Positions 9,359 to 20,009 of a stretch of 64,000 nucleotides of DNA are shown piece after piece (position 1 is the stretch's first letter; every line of letters starts with the position of its first letter). The notes below the pieces were generated by a model that saw nothing but the letters and a program-made list of their open reading frames with translations, did not search any database and had not been told where the DNA came from. The stretch spans positions 22,218 to 86,217 of the forward strand of contig NZ_ACCB01000016.1 in NCBI RefSeq assembly GCF_000173735.1, written 5' to 3'. This stretch comes from Yersinia aldovae ATCC 35236 (GTDB taxonomy: Bacteria; Pseudomonadota; Gammaproteobacteria; Enterobacterales; Enterobacteriaceae). The position numbers were made by a program, and so were the translations under genes.

Positions 9359-10957
9359 GTGTTTTTTCTTAATCAAGAAAGTAACAATAGCGCCATATTT
9401 AAAATAAACAATCAGGTCGGTAGGTTATCCATGTTATCGAGATTCAATGGCGGCTATTTTGAAGTTCAAATTATTGAGTCCAGTGATGGAGTGTCAGTCA
9501 ATGTTTATCCGATTTTTAGCTATTTATTTGATGTTGATAATACCAATGTTAGGTTCTTTGTTAATAATGCAAACACGTTTAAACCGCTTATAATAAATAA
9601 GCTTGTTATGACCGTTGAGAAAAAACAGAATAGAGCCGAACGCGGTGTTGCAGGAGTCGCGGCCTGTTGGTTAGTCCCGCTGCTTAATATTTATAACTAT
9701 ATTATCCAGGGAAAGTGTAATCAGGCTGACCGTTTTATAACTGATGCCAGTGAGTTTTTCAGCACTAGTAGCGATAAAATATTGCAAATATCCGGTACGT
9801 CGGAACCTCTGCCCAGAATAGAAAATAATGACACCTTTCCTTCTGAAATACTCCTCGTAGATTTTGCGACGGACCCAACAGGCACATTGACTCATATTAA
9901 TTCTAATATGAACGGTAAGTCATTAACGCTAGCGGCAACGGCACTGGCCTGCAACGTCTCGATGAAATATGAGGTACTTCCACATCTGCGCTCTCGCCGT
10001 GACCTTATTCCGCCTTGCATCGATTGGACGCTAAATATTCTGACTGATTTTACGCTGTTATTTGGTGATAGTGACAGTACTTGGAATGCTGAAAACTTTG
10101 GCCGCGTTATTGCGCGCATTATCAGTTCTGGAGATACCGGTTATACCGCATCCGATACTATTACAGATGCACGTTTAATTGAGAATGTTCGAACCTACGT
10201 TACCGAAAATATTGATAATGCCGCACTGATAAAAACGGCATTTGATTTTTCACAACTCAGCTATGCGGGTTATTTACGCCATAATGATGTGGGATCTGAA
10301 ACCCAGCCGCCGCAAGTTGTGCAGTCACTACCTCAGGGGCGCTATGAACTGGCGCTACAAAATTTTCATTTTGTCGAGACGGTACCCAGAAGACAGCTTA
10401 ATGGTGAGTGGATTGAACAACCTGAATTGCGTTTTGATGTCGAGGTGATCAGTGGCGCGACAGAAGATACATTGGCTGCTCGGCAAAATGTTACTCCAGT
10501 GATAGAAGAGTGGCGGCAACGGTACCATCAGGCTGCAAGGTCTTTAAAGGTTGTTGAGAAGATAGGAAGCACCAACACTCCAAATCTGTATCAGGGCATG
10601 GATGCGATTATTTCTGCTGCTGCTATGGTCAGTGATGTGGCGCAAAGTTGGTTAAGAACATCGCGCGATGACTATATCTATGTGATCGTGCGTTTATCCG
10701 GTGAGGTCATCAGCATCGCAATGGCGGTAGATATTAACGATGTTGATGTGGGCATTGCCGGTTCGTTGACCAGCCCTTCCTATGTCCTTAACCCTTCAGA
10801 TAACGGAGTGATTAGAGGGGCCGGTACTGCGGCTATCAGGGTACTCGCCGACTATTTGGCTAAGAAAGGAAAGCGCGCACTGGTATCGGATGTTATCAGC
10901 CAGCCGTCAGCAATTGTAAAAAAGAAAGTGGGCTTTCAGTTTATCGATGAACTTTGA
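9359..10957 (+). CDS. C-terminal part of crystallin protein; GNAT-like end
   Basis: This frame encodes 532 aa from a GTG and has no signal peptide of its own. The frame is already open upstream of the GTG from about 9308, and a one-base T insertion at 9336-9340 joins it to the preceding crystallin gene, so I read both as one exported protein. The middle is unrecognised. The last 95 residues look like a GNAT acetyltransferase: a beta strand pair, then RGAG at 486-489 followed by an amphipathic helix (the Q/RxxGxG/A acetyl-CoA loop), then a strand and a helix ending in GF. A strong AGGAGG lies 4 bases before the GTG, so separate translation cannot be excluded. The GNAT call rests on motif reading only. 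The last third has higher GC than the crystallin part. Confidence 0.65.
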   Translation: MFFLNQESNNSAIFKINNQVGRLSMLSRFNGGYFEVQIIESSDGVSVNVYPIFSYLFDVDNTNVRFFVNNANTFKPLIINKLVMTVEKKQNRAERGVAGVAACWLVPLLNIYNYIIQGKCNQADRFITDASEFFSTSSDKILQISGTSEPLPRIENNDTFPSEILLVDFATDPTGTLTHINSNMNGKSLTLAATALACNVSMKYEVLPHLRSRRDLIPPCIDWTLNILTDFTLLFGDSDSTWNAENFGRVIARIISSGDTGYTASDTITDARLIENVRTYVTENIDNAALIKTAFDFSQLSYAGYLRHNDVGSETQPPQVVQSLPQGRYELALQNFHFVETVPRRQLNGEWIEQPELRFDVEVISGATEDTLAARQNVTPVIEEWRQRYHQAARSLKVVEKIGSTNTPNLYQGMDAIISAAAMVSDVAQSWLRTSRDDYIYVIVRLSGEVISIAMAVDINDVDVGIAGSLTSPSYVLNPSDNGVIRGAGTAAIRVLADYLAKKGKRALVSDVISQPSAIVKKKVGFQFIDEL

Positions 10958-11277
10958 TATTAATAACTTTTGAATTGAATTTTCGGGTATGGGGCACAGA
11001 GTATGGCAAACTGATTTTTATGCAAAGTGTGAGTTGTGCATAAAAATGAGGAATAAAGATAAATAATTTTTAATGAAATGTTGTGATTCCCGTATGCAAG
11101 CGCTAGCAGCGCACATATAATCTGCGGCCACTGTACCGGGTCGGCACAATTATAGAGTAAAGGAACCGTTTGCCAGCCAAGTCTATGTGCTTATTAATAT
11201 TGCCTCTGTTTTATTAATGACACAGCGCAGTGCAGGTTCCGAGTCCGGTAAATATTAGAAATCCAATCGAGGTTATC
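10958..11277. other. Intergenic region before ndk
   Basis: These 320 bases hold no convincing gene. The left part is AT-rich. A TATAAT-like box lies at 11116-11121 with no good -35 hexamer at 17 bases, so it is only a candidate promoter for ndk, whose start is about 155 bases downstream. Confidence 0.4.
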
Positions 11278-11703
11278 ATGGCTTTAGAACGTACTTTCTC
11301 CATTATCAAACCCAATGCTGTTGCCAAAAATAACATTGGCGCTATTTATGCTCGTTTTGAAAGTGCTGGTTTCAAAATCATTGCGGCAAAGATGTTGAAA
11401 CTGACTAAAGAACAAGCTGAAGGTTTTTACGCTGAACATAAAGGCCGCCCATTCTTCGATGGTCTGGTTGAATTTATGACTTCCGGCCCGATCATGGTTC
11501 AGGTTCTGGAAGGTGAAAATGCCGTACAGCGCCACCGTGATATCATGGGGGCTACCAACCCGGATAACGCTCTGGCGGGTACTTTGCGTGCCGATTTCTC
11601 TGAAAGTTTCACCGCCAACGCGGTACACGGTTCTGATGCGGTTGAATCAGCCCTGCGTGAAATTGCTTATTTCTTTACCGAGAGTGAAATTTGTCCGCGC
11701 TAA
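11278..11703 (+). CDS. ndk: Nucleoside diphosphate kinase
   Basis: The protein is 141 aa, the usual size of bacterial Ndk, which transfers the gamma phosphate of ATP to nucleoside diphosphates through a phosphohistidine. The sequence starts [12 protein letters not shown], and the catalytic histidine lies in NAVHGSD (His117). An in-frame ATG at 11230 would add 16 residues unlike the family, and the ATG at 11278 follows a GAGG. It sits between the crystallin island and rlmN; the ndk-rlmN order is the same as in E. coli. A GC-rich hairpin (GCCCCG..CGGGGC) lies near 11810-11837 before rlmN and may end or attenuate transcription. Confidence 0.97.
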   Translation: MALERTFSIIKPNAVAKNNIGAIYARFESAGFKIIAAKMLKLTKEQAEGFYAEHKGRPFFDGLVEFMTSGPIMVQVLEGENAVQRHRDIMGATNPDNALAGTLRADFSESFTANAVHGSDAVESALREIAYFFTESEICPR

Positions 11704-11928
11704 TTGATTGATTCTGTGTATGAGTGGTGGTTATTTAATCAACTGAAATAATAAAGTTGTCAGCGCACCTTTCCAATCATGGAATCCATGCTTTAAAATT
11801 TGTACAATGCCGCGCCCCGCTGGAGATATCTGCCGGGGCGTTCTATTATTTATTCATCGCCGTTTCGAAAGCCATACTCGGTTTAAAGCGCAGCGCCGTA
11901 AAGTGTAACAACGAGGCCACGACAACTC

Positions 11929-13125
11929 ATGTCCGAACAACTCTTAGCAGCATCAATACCTGTTGATGCTGCATCTCTGTCTGACAATGCGGTTCAGACC
12001 GCCGCTCCTGCTAGCAGCAAAATTAATCTGCTCGATCTCAATCGCCAACAAATGCGCGAGTTTTTCGCTGAAATGGGCGAGAAACCTTTTCGGGCAGATC
12101 AGGTCATGAAGTGGATGTATCACTATTGCTTTGATGATTTTGAGCAAATGACCGATATCAATAAAGGGCTGCGTACCAAATTGCAGCGTGTTGCAGAAAT
12201 TCGTGCGCCAGAAGTGGCAGAAGAGCAACGCTCGACAGATGGCACCATCAAATGGGCAATTAAGGTTGGCGATCAGCAAGTCGAAACGGTGTATATCCCA
12301 GAAGGTGACCGTGCAACGCTGTGTGTGTCATCTCAGGTAGGCTGTGCACTGGAGTGTAAATTCTGCTCCACGGCACAACAGGGCTTTAACCGTAACCTGC
12401 GGGTATCGGAAATCATCGGTCAGGTATGGCGTGCGGCTAAAATTATTGGCGCAGTAAAAGCCACTGGTATCCGCCCAATCACTAACGTAGTGATGATGGG
12501 GATGGGAGAGCCATTGCTGAACCTGAATAACGTGGTTCCAGCTATGGATATCATGATGGATGATTTTGGTTTCGGCTTATCCAAACGCCGCGTAACCTTA
12601 TCGACTTCCGGTGTGGTACCTGCGTTGGATAAGTTGGGTGATATGATTGACGTCGCCTTGGCTATCTCGCTACATGCCCCGACCGATGATATTCGTGATG
12701 ACATTGTGCCAATCAACCGTAAATACAATATTGAAACCTTCCTGGCTGCGGTGCGTCGCTATTTGGCGAAATCTAAAGCTAATGGTGGGCGGGTTACGGT
12801 TGAATACGTTATGCTGGATCACATCAATGACAGCACCGAGCAAGCCCATCAGTTGGCGGCGTGCTTGAAAGACACGCCGTGCAAGATAAACTTGATTCCC
12901 TGGAACCCGTTCCCAGGCGCACCTTATGGCCGTAGTTCAAACAGCCGGGTGGATCGTTTTTCTAAGGTATTAATGGAGTACGGTTTTACAACTATTGTGC
13001 GTAAAACGCGTGGTGACGATATCGACGCCGCCTGCGGCCAGTTAGCCGGTGAAGTTATCGATCGTACTAAGCGTACCCTGAAAAAGAAAATGGCAGGTGA
13101 ACCTATTGCCATTAAAACAGTCTGA
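11929..13125 (+). CDS. rlmN: Dual-specificity RNA methyltransferase RlmN
   Basis: This is a radical SAM enzyme that makes 2-methyladenosine at A2503 of 23S rRNA and A37 of some tRNAs. The 398-aa protein contains the CxxxCxxC cluster motif (Cys139, Cys143, Cys146, in CALECKFC) that binds the 4Fe-4S cluster, the GEP motif (MGMGEPLLN), and a conserved C-terminal region with CGQLAG carrying the methyl-bearing cysteine. It is slightly longer than E. coli RlmN (384 aa) because of an extended Ala/Ser-rich N-terminus (residues 5-30). It sits upstream of pilW and rodZ as in E. coli, separated from pilW by an ERIC-like repeat. Confidence 0.97.
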   Translation: MSEQLLAASIPVDAASLSDNAVQTAAPASSKINLLDLNRQQMREFFAEMGEKPFRADQVMKWMYHYCFDDFEQMTDINKGLRTKLQRVAEIRAPEVAEEQRSTDGTIKWAIKVGDQQVETVYIPEGDRATLCVSSQVGCALECKFCSTAQQGFNRNLRVSEIIGQVWRAAKIIGAVKATGIRPITNVVMMGMGEPLLNLNNVVPAMDIMMDDFGFGLSKRRVTLSTSGVVPALDKLGDMIDVALAISLHAPTDDIRDDIVPINRKYNIETFLAAVRRYLAKSKANGGRVTVEYVMLDHINDSTEQAHQLAACLKDTPCKINLIPWNPFPGAPYGRSSNSRVDRFSKVLMEYGFTTIVRKTRGDDIDAACGQLAGEVIDRTKRTLKKKMAGEPIAIKTV

Positions 13126-13201
13126 TTCGTAAGATTCATGCTTGCATATAACTAATTGTTATTTAACTTATAATTTGCAAGGTGTCTAATACTGAAAAGA
13201 T

Positions 13202-13325
13202 TATACCCTAAATAATTTGAGTTACAGGAATGCTGCTGGCAGCGGCCTCGCACATACAAGGTTCAGGGATGGGCTAAGTCGCAAGAATTGCCAGTACACT
13301 TGTGGTTTGAAAGATGACGGGTATC
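13202..13325 (+). repeat. ERIC-like repeat with divergent centre
   Basis: The ends match the Yersinia ERIC form (start like TACCCTAAATAATTTGAGTT, end like GATGACGGGTATC). The centre is replaced by a different sequence without the usual AGCTTAC core. It lies between rlmN and pilW. Confidence 0.6.
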
Positions 13326-13352
13326 TTCACACCTAAGGACAATTGAGAAAGC

Positions 13353-14102
13353 ATGAAGCTGACAAGAATGTGGAAAGTGTGCCTGATAGCGACAGTATTG
13401 GCTGGTTGCTCCGGTTCTTCATCGGAAAAAGCCAATCAACCCGCGGCAGGGCAGACGCGTTTACAACTGGGTTTGGAGTATTTGGCGCAAGGTGATCTTA
13501 ATGCCGCGCGGCAGAATCTTGAGAAGGCTGTAGCGGCGAATCCACAGGATTATCGCGCTCAATTGGGCATGGCTTTTTACGAACAGCGTATTGGCGAAAA
13601 CAGCGCCGCAGAACAGCGTTATCAGCAGGCGATGAAACTGGCCCCGGGAAATGGCACGGTACTGAATAATTACGGTGCGTTTCTGTGTAGTTTAGGGCAG
13701 TATGTACCGGCCCAACAACAGTTTAGCGCGGCGGCATTGTTACCTGATTACGGTCAGGTAGCGGATAGTCTGGAAAATGCAGGTTATTGCTTTTTACGGG
13801 CTAACCAAAATGAGCAGGCGCGTGTGTTGCTGAGTCGGGCTTTAAAGTATGATCCGGATAAAGATGAGCCGCTGCTTGCAGAAGCTCAAAGGCATTTTGG
13901 AGAAGGGAATCGCGCTCAAGCGCAGTTATTACTGGATGTCTACCAACATACGCTTCCAGCCAGTGCTGAAAGTTTATGGCTACAAATTCGTTTCGCCGCG
14001 CTAGCAGGCCGTCAAGATAGTGTACAACGCTATGGCAAGCAGCTTGCGCGAAGTTTTCCACAATCCAAACAGTACCAGCACTTTCTAGCTAATGAATACT
14101 GA
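13353..14102 (+). CDS. pilW: PilW/PilF-type TPR lipoprotein (YfgC-region)
   Basis: The protein is 249 aa with a lipoprotein signal ending in VLAGC (Cys about residue 19) and several tetratricopeptide repeats (about residues 38-230). It matches the PilW/PilF family, outer-membrane pilotin-like lipoproteins that help type IV pilus secretin assembly in organisms with such pili. In enterobacteria it stays linked to rodZ-ispG-hisS, and its role there is unclear. Its stop overlaps the rodZ start by 11 bases, so the two are translationally coupled. No type IV pilus genes lie in this window. Confidence 0.88.
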   Translation: MKLTRMWKVCLIATVLAGCSGSSSEKANQPAAGQTRLQLGLEYLAQGDLNAARQNLEKAVAANPQDYRAQLGMAFYEQRIGENSAAEQRYQQAMKLAPGNGTVLNNYGAFLCSLGQYVPAQQQFSAAALLPDYGQVADSLENAGYCFLRANQNEQARVLLSRALKYDPDKDEPLLAEAQRHFGEGNRAQAQLLLDVYQHTLPASAESLWLQIRFAALAGRQDSVQRYGKQLARSFPQSKQYQHFLANEY

Positions 14103-15117
14103 AGCCTCCCAAGATCAAACTGTTCCAGAGACGACAGGTGTGCGCCTGCGTCAAGCCCGTGAAGCACTCGGGTTAACTCAGCAGACGGTTGCAGAACGTC
14201 TGTGTCTGAAGGTATCCACAATCCGCGATCTTGAGGAGGATAAAGCGCAAGCTAATCTCGCCTCAACATTCCACCGTGGTTACATTCGTTCTTACGCCAA
14301 ATTGGTCCATCTTCCTGAAGATGAACTATTACCTATACTGGCAAAACAGGCTCCAGTCAGAGCGGCTAAGGTTGCCCCGATGCAGAGTTTCTCATTGGGT
14401 AAAAAACACAAAAAACGTGATGGCTGGTTGATGACTTTCACCTGGCTTATCGTGTTGGTTGTGCTAGGTCTGACCGGCGCTTGGTGGTGGCAAAATCATC
14501 AGGCACAGCAAGCTGAAATAGCCACGATGGCCGATCAGTCTTCTGCTCAATTGTCGCAAAATGGCGGGCAACCTGTGCCGCTGTCTGATGACAACAGCGA
14601 CGCTATCGCACCGGATGCTTCGGCTCCGGCTGCGAATAACAGCCTGTCAGCGCCGACACCAACAACTACTGATACTGCATCTGCTACCAACAGCACAGTA
14701 TCTGCGGCTCCAGCGACGAATACCGCTACTGCCGCAACAACAGCACCTCAGGGAGCGACAGTGGCAGCGCCAGCTGTTGTCTCCCCGAATCAGGCTCCTT
14801 TGCCTGATGTCGCGACCACACAATCACCACTGCCTACCGCAGATGCAGGGGTGAATGGTGTTGCGTCGTCTGTGGGTTCATTGGTTATGAATTTCACAGC
14901 TGATTGTTGGTTACAGGTTGTTGATGCAACTGGAAAAACACTGTTTAGTGGTATCCAAAAAGGGGGCGCGACTCTAAATCTGTCTGGTAAATCCCCTTAT
15001 AAGCTGACCATCGGAGCACCAGGTGCGTTGACTATTACGTATCAGGGTAATCCAGTAGATTTAACTAAGTTTATTAAGGCTAATCGCGTAGCCCGCCTGA
15101 CTGTCGGTGTAGAGTAG
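14092..15117 (+). CDS. rodZ: Cytoskeleton protein RodZ
   Basis: The protein is 341 aa. RodZ is a bitopic membrane protein that links MreB filaments to the cell-wall elongation machinery and sets rod shape. An N-terminal helix-turn-helix of the Xre type (residues about 16-80) is followed by a basic juxtamembrane stretch (GKKHKKRDG), one transmembrane helix (about 113-135), a long periplasmic linker rich in Thr, Ala, Ser and Pro (about 150-260) and a conserved C-terminal beta domain. The length is close to E. coli RodZ (337 aa). It overlaps pilW by 11 bases and precedes ispG by 59 bases. Confidence 0.95.
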   Translation: MNTEASQDQTVPETTGVRLRQAREALGLTQQTVAERLCLKVSTIRDLEEDKAQANLASTFHRGYIRSYAKLVHLPEDELLPILAKQAPVRAAKVAPMQSFSLGKKHKKRDGWLMTFTWLIVLVVLGLTGAWWWQNHQAQQAEIATMADQSSAQLSQNGGQPVPLSDDNSDAIAPDASAPAANNSLSAPTPTTTDTASATNSTVSAAPATNTATAATTAPQGATVAAPAVVSPNQAPLPDVATTQSPLPTADAGVNGVASSVGSLVMNFTADCWLQVVDATGKTLFSGIQKGGATLNLSGKSPYKLTIGAPGALTITYQGNPVDLTKFIKANRVARLTVGVE

Positions 15118-15176
15118 AATGGTGGTTTTGTTAAACAACCATGTAAAAACTACACGACTGTAAAGGAGAGTGTGTA

Positions 15177-16307
15177 ATGCATAATGAATCCCCAATTATT
15201 CGGCGTAAATCGACTCGGATCTACGTCGGTAAAGTGCCCGTTGGTGATGGTGCGCCAATTACGGTGCAATCGATGACCAATACCAAAACCACGGATGTTG
15301 CTGCAACCGTTGCCCAAATCGTGGCATTGCAACGCGTTGGTGTGGATATCGTCAGGGTTTCAGTACCCACGATGGAGGCGGCTGAGGCATTTAAATTAAT
15401 TAAGCAGCATCAAGATGTCACAGTACCGTTGGTTGCCGATATTCATTTTGACTATCGTATTGCCCTGAAAGTGGCTGAATACGGAGTTGATTGTCTGCGA
15501 ATCAATCCCGGTAACATTGGTAACGAAGCCCGTATTCGGGAAGTGGTTGCCAGTGCGCGTGATCATAATATTCCTATCCGTATTGGTATCAATGGTGGAT
15601 CGCTGGAAAAAGATATTCAGGAGAAGTACGGTGAACCTACACCGGAAGCCCTGCTTGAATCCGCGATGCGTCATGTCGATATTCTTGATCGCCTCAATTT
15701 TGATCAGTTTAAAATCAGTGTTAAAGCCTCCGATGTTTTCCTGGCAGTAAACTCCTACCGTTTATTAGCCAAACAAATCAATAATCCTTTGCATTTGGGG
15801 ATCACCGAAGCGGGTGGCGCGCGCAGTGGTTCAGTTAAATCTGCTATTGGGTTAGGTTTGTTGCTGTCTGAAGGTATTGGCGACACGTTACGAATTTCAC
15901 TGGCCGCTGATCCGGTAGAAGAAGTGAAAGTAGGTTTTGATATTTTGAAATCTTTGCGTATCCGTGCCAGAGGGATTAACTTTATCGCTTGCCCAACCTG
16001 CTCTCGCCAAGAATTTGATGTTATTGGTACTGTGAATGCTTTAGAGCAGCGGCTAGAAGATCTGATTACACCTATGGATGTTTCTATCATCGGTTGTGTG
16101 GTTAATGGTCCGGGTGAGGCATTGGTGTCAACCATCGGTGTGACCGGTGCCCGTAACCAAAGTGGTTTCTATGAAGATGGCATTCGTCAAAAAGAACGCT
16201 TTGATAACAAAAATATGATTGACCAGTTAGAAGCTAAAATTCGGGCCAAAGCATCAATGCTTGATGCCAATAACCGAATTGTTATCAATCTATTGGATGA
16301 TAAATAA
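15177..16307 (+). CDS. ispG: 4-hydroxy-3-methylbut-2-enyl diphosphate synthase
   Basis: IspG (GcpE) converts MEcPP to HMBPP in the MEP isoprenoid pathway, using a 4Fe-4S cluster and reduced flavodoxin or ferredoxin. The 376-aa protein shows the three cluster cysteines, Cys272 and Cys275 in CPTC and Cys307 in GCVVNGPGE, with the Glu of NGPGE as the fourth ligand. AAGGAGAG precedes the ATG at 15177. It is about the length of E. coli IspG (372 aa). It sits in the conserved rodZ-ispG-hisS order. Confidence 0.97.
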   Translation: MHNESPIIRRKSTRIYVGKVPVGDGAPITVQSMTNTKTTDVAATVAQIVALQRVGVDIVRVSVPTMEAAEAFKLIKQHQDVTVPLVADIHFDYRIALKVAEYGVDCLRINPGNIGNEARIREVVASARDHNIPIRIGINGGSLEKDIQEKYGEPTPEALLESAMRHVDILDRLNFDQFKISVKASDVFLAVNSYRLLAKQINNPLHLGITEAGGARSGSVKSAIGLGLLLSEGIGDTLRISLAADPVEEVKVGFDILKSLRIRARGINFIACPTCSRQEFDVIGTVNALEQRLEDLITPMDVSIIGCVVNGPGEALVSTIGVTGARNQSGFYEDGIRQKERFDNKNMIDQLEAKIRAKASMLDANNRIVINLLDDK

Positions 16308-16401
16308 GCTTCACCAGTAATATTGTTATTAATAATATTATAAGTCATGTTGTTATCGGCCCGACTATCGTCGGCAAGCGTGTTGTCAACCAGAACGGCA
16401 C

Positions 16402-16428
16402 AAGCGGGCATGGCCCGCTTTATATTGC
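16402..16428 (+). terminator. Hairpin after ispG
   Basis: AAGCGGGC and GCCCGCTT form an 8-bp stem with a 3-base loop, followed by a weak T-rich stretch (TATATT). It lies about 95 bases after the ispG stop and before hisS. The poor U-run makes termination partial at best. Confidence 0.5.
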
Positions 16429-16583
16429 GCCAGTAGAGATAACAGATTGTCCCCATTGAATATGTGGGCAGCAAGCCTCTATAATCGGTATTATTTTTTG
16501 CATTATGCCCAATGCCTTTGATGTTGCGGCGAACATCGCTACAACGTCAAGTTAAGTAGGGTATAAAACTATAGAGAACAGAC

Positions 16584-17858
16584 GTGGCAAAGAACATTCA
16601 AGCCATCCGTGGTATGAACGACTACCTGCCAGCCGATACGGCACTATGGCAGCGTATTGAAGGCAGCTTAAAGCAAGTGCTGGCAGGCTACGGTTACAGC
16701 GAAATCCGTATGCCGATTGTAGAGCAGACCCCGTTATTCAAGCGCGCCATCGGAGAAGTCACCGATGTGGTTGAAAAAGAGATGTATACCTTTGACGATC
16801 GCAACGGCGAAAGTCTGACACTGCGTCCGGAAGGCACCGCAGGGTGCGTACGCGCGGGTATCGAACATGGTCTGCTGTACAATCAGGAACAGCGTCTTTG
16901 GTACATCGGCCCAATGTTTCGTTATGAGCGCCCACAAAAGGGGCGTTATCGTCAATTCCACCAGTTAGGTGCGGAAGTTTTTGGTCTACAAGGCCCGGAT
17001 ATTGATGCAGAATTGATTCTTCTGACCGCCCGTTGGTGGCGTGCTTTAGGAATAACCGAGCATGTACAGCTCGAATTGAACTCCATTGGATCATTGGATG
17101 CGCGTGCAGATTACCGTGAAGCGCTAGTGACATTCCTGGAACAACATGTTGATAAGTTGGACGAGGACTGTAAGCGCCGCATGTACAGCAACCCGTTACG
17201 TGTGCTCGATTCCAAAAATCCAGATGTACAGTTGTTGCTTAACGATGCACCTAAGCTATCTGATTACCTGGATGAAGAGTCAAAACAACATTTTGCGGGC
17301 TTGTGTGAACTTTTAGACCAGGCCAGTATCCCATATACCGTAAATGAGCGTTTAGTTCGTGGCTTGGATTATTACAACCGCACCGTATTTGAGTGGGTGA
17401 CCAACAGTTTGGGCGCACAAGGTACAGTCTGTGCCGGTGGGCGTTATGATGGCCTGGTTGAACAACTGGGTGGTCGTGCAACACCGGCTGTTGGTTTTGC
17501 TATGGGGCTTGAACGTCTGGTTCTGTTGGTGCAGGCCGTCAATCCAGAGTTCAAAGTACCCGCAATAATTGATGTGTATCTCATCTCATCGGGTGAGGGG
17601 GCGCAAAGTGCTGCAATGCAGCTTGCTGAGCGTGTACGAGATGATTTACCTAACCTAAAGTTAATGACTAACTACGGTGGCGGTAATTTCAAAAAGCAAA
17701 TTACTCGTGCTGATAAGTGGGGCGCGCGCGTGGCACTCATACTCGGCGAAAACGAAATCGCAGCAAAGCAAGTGGTCGTAAAAGATTTGCGGAGTGGTGA
17801 ACAAGAAACGCTGGCGCAAGCGGATGTTGCTGTGCGTCTGGCTTTGATGTTGGGTTAA
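16584..17858 (+). CDS. hisS: Histidyl-tRNA synthetase
   Basis: HisRS charges tRNA-His with histidine. The 424-aa protein has the class II aminoacyl-tRNA synthetase core: motif 2 region ([21 protein letters not shown]), the histidine-specific [12 protein letters not shown] motif, motif 3 (GFAMGLERL) and the C-terminal anticodon-binding domain. The start is GTG at 16584, giving [14 protein letters not shown], with AGAGA upstream. The length equals that of E. coli HisS (424 aa). It is followed 13 bases later by yfgM. Confidence 0.98.
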   Translation: MAKNIQAIRGMNDYLPADTALWQRIEGSLKQVLAGYGYSEIRMPIVEQTPLFKRAIGEVTDVVEKEMYTFDDRNGESLTLRPEGTAGCVRAGIEHGLLYNQEQRLWYIGPMFRYERPQKGRYRQFHQLGAEVFGLQGPDIDAELILLTARWWRALGITEHVQLELNSIGSLDARADYREALVTFLEQHVDKLDEDCKRRMYSNPLRVLDSKNPDVQLLLNDAPKLSDYLDEESKQHFAGLCELLDQASIPYTVNERLVRGLDYYNRTVFEWVTNSLGAQGTVCAGGRYDGLVEQLGGRATPAVGFAMGLERLVLLVQAVNPEFKVPAIIDVYLISSGEGAQSAAMQLAERVRDDLPNLKLMTNYGGGNFKKQITRADKWGARVALILGENEIAAKQVVVKDLRSGEQETLAQADVAVRLALMLG

Positions 17859-17871
17859 GGAGAGAGACACC

Positions 17872-18492
17872 GTGGAAGTCTATACCACTGAAAATGACCA
17901 GGTTGATGCAGTGCGCCGTTTCTTTAGTGAGAATGGTAAAGCGCTGGCCGTGGGTGTGGTGCTCGGGATTGGTGCATTAGTGGGTTGGCGTTACTGGCAG
18001 AGTCATCAAAACACTGCTATGACCGAAGCCTCCTCTGCCTATCAGCAAGCCAGTAATGCCTTGTTAGCCAACAGTGCTGATGGTGTTGCTATTGCTGAAA
18101 AGTTTGTTCAGGGCAATAAAAATAACTACGGCGTCCTTGCCGGGTTAGAACTGGCCCACCATTTTGTTGAACAAGGCGAGTTTGATAAAGCCACACAGCA
18201 ACTCAGTCAGGCGCTGGGCCAGACAAAAGATGAAAATCTGCTGTCATTGATCAATTTGCGTCTTGCGCGTGTGCAACTGCAATTGAAGAAACCCGACCAA
18301 GCGTTAAAAACGCTGGATGCAGTACAAGGTGATGGCTGGACTGCGATGGCGCAAGATGTTCGTGGCGATGCGTTGTTAAGCAAAGGCGACATCGCAGGTG
18401 CTCGCGCCGCTTACAGCAAAGGCGTCGAATCCAATGCTTCTCAGGCGCTGCAAGCACTATTGCGCATGAAATTGAATAACTTGTCCAGCTAA
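17872..18492 (+). CDS. yfgM: YfgM, SecYEG-associated periplasmic chaperone factor
   Basis: The protein is 206 aa, the same size as E. coli YfgM, an inner-membrane protein associated with PpiD at the SecYEG translocon. One transmembrane helix (about residues 24-42) follows a short cytoplasmic N-terminus, and the periplasmic part is built from TPR-like helices. The start is GTG at 17872, after AAGGAGAG. It lies between hisS (13 bases) and bamB (11 bases), indicating one transcript with both. Confidence 0.93.
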   Translation: MEVYTTENDQVDAVRRFFSENGKALAVGVVLGIGALVGWRYWQSHQNTAMTEASSAYQQASNALLANSADGVAIAEKFVQGNKNNYGVLAGLELAHHFVEQGEFDKATQQLSQALGQTKDENLLSLINLRLARVQLQLKKPDQALKTLDAVQGDGWTAMAQDVRGDALLSKGDIAGARAAYSKGVESNASQALQALLRMKLNNLSS

Positions 18493-18503
18493 GGGGTATT
18501 CCC

Positions 18504-19685
18504 ATGCAATTGCGTAAAACACTCTTAGTAGGACTGGTTTCTGTTGCCCTATTGAGCGGCTGTTCACTGTTTAACAGTGAAGAAGATGTAGTGACGATGT
18601 CACCACTGCCTAAAGTTGAAAATCAGTTCACACCAACCAAAGTGTGGAGTACTTCTGTTGGTGGTGGTATCGGTGATTATTACTCTCATCTGCGCCCCGC
18701 CTGGCAGGGAACCACTGTTTTTGCCGCAGATCGTAAAGGTTTGGTGAAAGCGATGGAAGCCGACACCGGTAAGCAAATTTGGCAAACCGATCTGTCTGAG
18801 AAAACTAATTTCCTCTCCAGTAATCGTTCAGCCATGTTGTCCGGTGGTGTAACGGCTTCTGGCGCACATGTATATGTCGGCAGCGAGAAAGCGGTCGTTT
18901 ATGCGCTGAACTCTGACGATGGGCAAGTGGCGTGGCAGACGGTGGTTGCTGGCGAAGCCTTGTCTCGTCCGGTGGTCAGTGATGGTGTGGTATTGATCCA
19001 TACGTCGAACGGGATGCTGCAAGCACTGAATGAATCAGACGGCGCGATCAAGTGGACCTTAAACCTCGATACGCCTGCATTATCTCTGCGTGGTGAATCC
19101 GCGCCAGCAGTGGCATTTGGTGCAGCAATTGTCGGTGGCGATAATGGCCGCGTCAGTGCGGTGATGATGGAGCAAGGTCAGTTAATCTGGCAGCAACGTA
19201 TTTCACCGGTGACCGGGACCACTGAAATTGACCGTCTGAACGACGTTGATACTACTCCTGTCGTTGTAGATGGTGTGGTTTATGCGCTGGCTTATAACGG
19301 CAACCTGACGGCACTGGATCTGCGTTCCGGCCAGATTGTTTGGAAGCGCGAAATGGGTTCAGTGAATGACATCATTGTTGATGGTGGCACCATTTATCTG
19401 GTCGATCAAAATGATCGCATCGTTGCGTTGAAAGCTGATGGCGGGATAACTCTTTGGAGTCAAAGCGATTTATTGCATCGTAACTTGACCGCTCCTGTGA
19501 TGTATAATGGTTATCTGGTCGTAGGTGATGCCGAAGGTTATCTGCACTGGGTGAACACCGATGATGGCCGCTTTGTGTCTCAACAAAGTGTGGACAGCTC
19601 CGGCTTCCTGAGTGCGCCAGTGGTTGCCAGCGATAAGCTGTTGGTTCAGGCGAAAGGCGGCACGGTATACGCGTTCACCCGTTAA
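18504..19685 (+). CDS. bamB: Outer-membrane assembly lipoprotein BamB
   Basis: BamB is the beta-propeller lipoprotein of the BAM complex that inserts beta-barrel proteins in the outer membrane. The 393-aa protein has a lipoprotein signal ending in LLSGC (Cys about residue 20) and repeated PQQ-like WD-type blades (W followed by Q/K patterns such as GKQIWQT, GQVAWQT, GAIKWTL, GQIVWKR). The length is that of E. coli BamB (392 aa). AAGGGG precedes the ATG. It follows yfgM by 11 bases and is followed by der after a 324-base gap with a terminator-like hairpin. Confidence 0.96.
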   Translation: MQLRKTLLVGLVSVALLSGCSLFNSEEDVVTMSPLPKVENQFTPTKVWSTSVGGGIGDYYSHLRPAWQGTTVFAADRKGLVKAMEADTGKQIWQTDLSEKTNFLSSNRSAMLSGGVTASGAHVYVGSEKAVVYALNSDDGQVAWQTVVAGEALSRPVVSDGVVLIHTSNGMLQALNESDGAIKWTLNLDTPALSLRGESAPAVAFGAAIVGGDNGRVSAVMMEQGQLIWQQRISPVTGTTEIDRLNDVDTTPVVVDGVVYALAYNGNLTALDLRSGQIVWKREMGSVNDIIVDGGTIYLVDQNDRIVALKADGGITLWSQSDLLHRNLTAPVMYNGYLVVGDAEGYLHWVNTDDGRFVSQQSVDSSGFLSAPVVASDKLLVQAKGGTVYAFTR

Positions 19686-20009
19686 TCTTGATTTAAAGCC
19701 TGTTCAACAGGCCTATACCTAACGTTATTGGCGTTGCAGCTGGGCCGCAAATAAATGACAAATTGGTCGGTGACTGGTTTGAGTCGCATTTATGCCTGCC
19801 CGCAGGGTGAGCCTCATTAAGGTTCATTAATTCCGATGAGCTGACGCCAGTCAGTGATTTGGTGGAATGAGCGCCGCTGCGACGTTCAAAAACAACAGGT
19901 TTTAAGCGGCTCCTGAGATTCAGGGGCCGTTTGTCTTCTAAAAACTGCGCTGTTGAAGGTTTGCTACAGCGCTGTAATGATTTGAAAATTAAGTAATGAG
20001 GCTTCAACA
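19686..20009. other. bamB-der intergenic region
   Basis: This 324-base gap contains no supported gene. A minus-strand open frame crosses it but has low-complexity, non-family sequence. The right part holds a hairpin (19907-19937) and presumably the der promoter. GAGG at about 19998-20001 is the der ribosome-binding site. Confidence 0.5.
19907..19937 (+). terminator. Putative terminator upstream of der
   Basis: CGGCTCCTGA and TCAGGGGCCG form a 10-bp stem with one G-U pair and a 3-base loop, followed by TTTGTCTT. It fits an intrinsic terminator for the hisS-yfgM-bamB transcript, or an attenuator in front of der. Confidence 0.65.

Noticed and set aside
11110..11125. Strong ndk promoter at CATATAAT
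   Set aside because: The -10 is good but no -35 hexamer at 16-18 bases, so I did not list it as a promoter feature.
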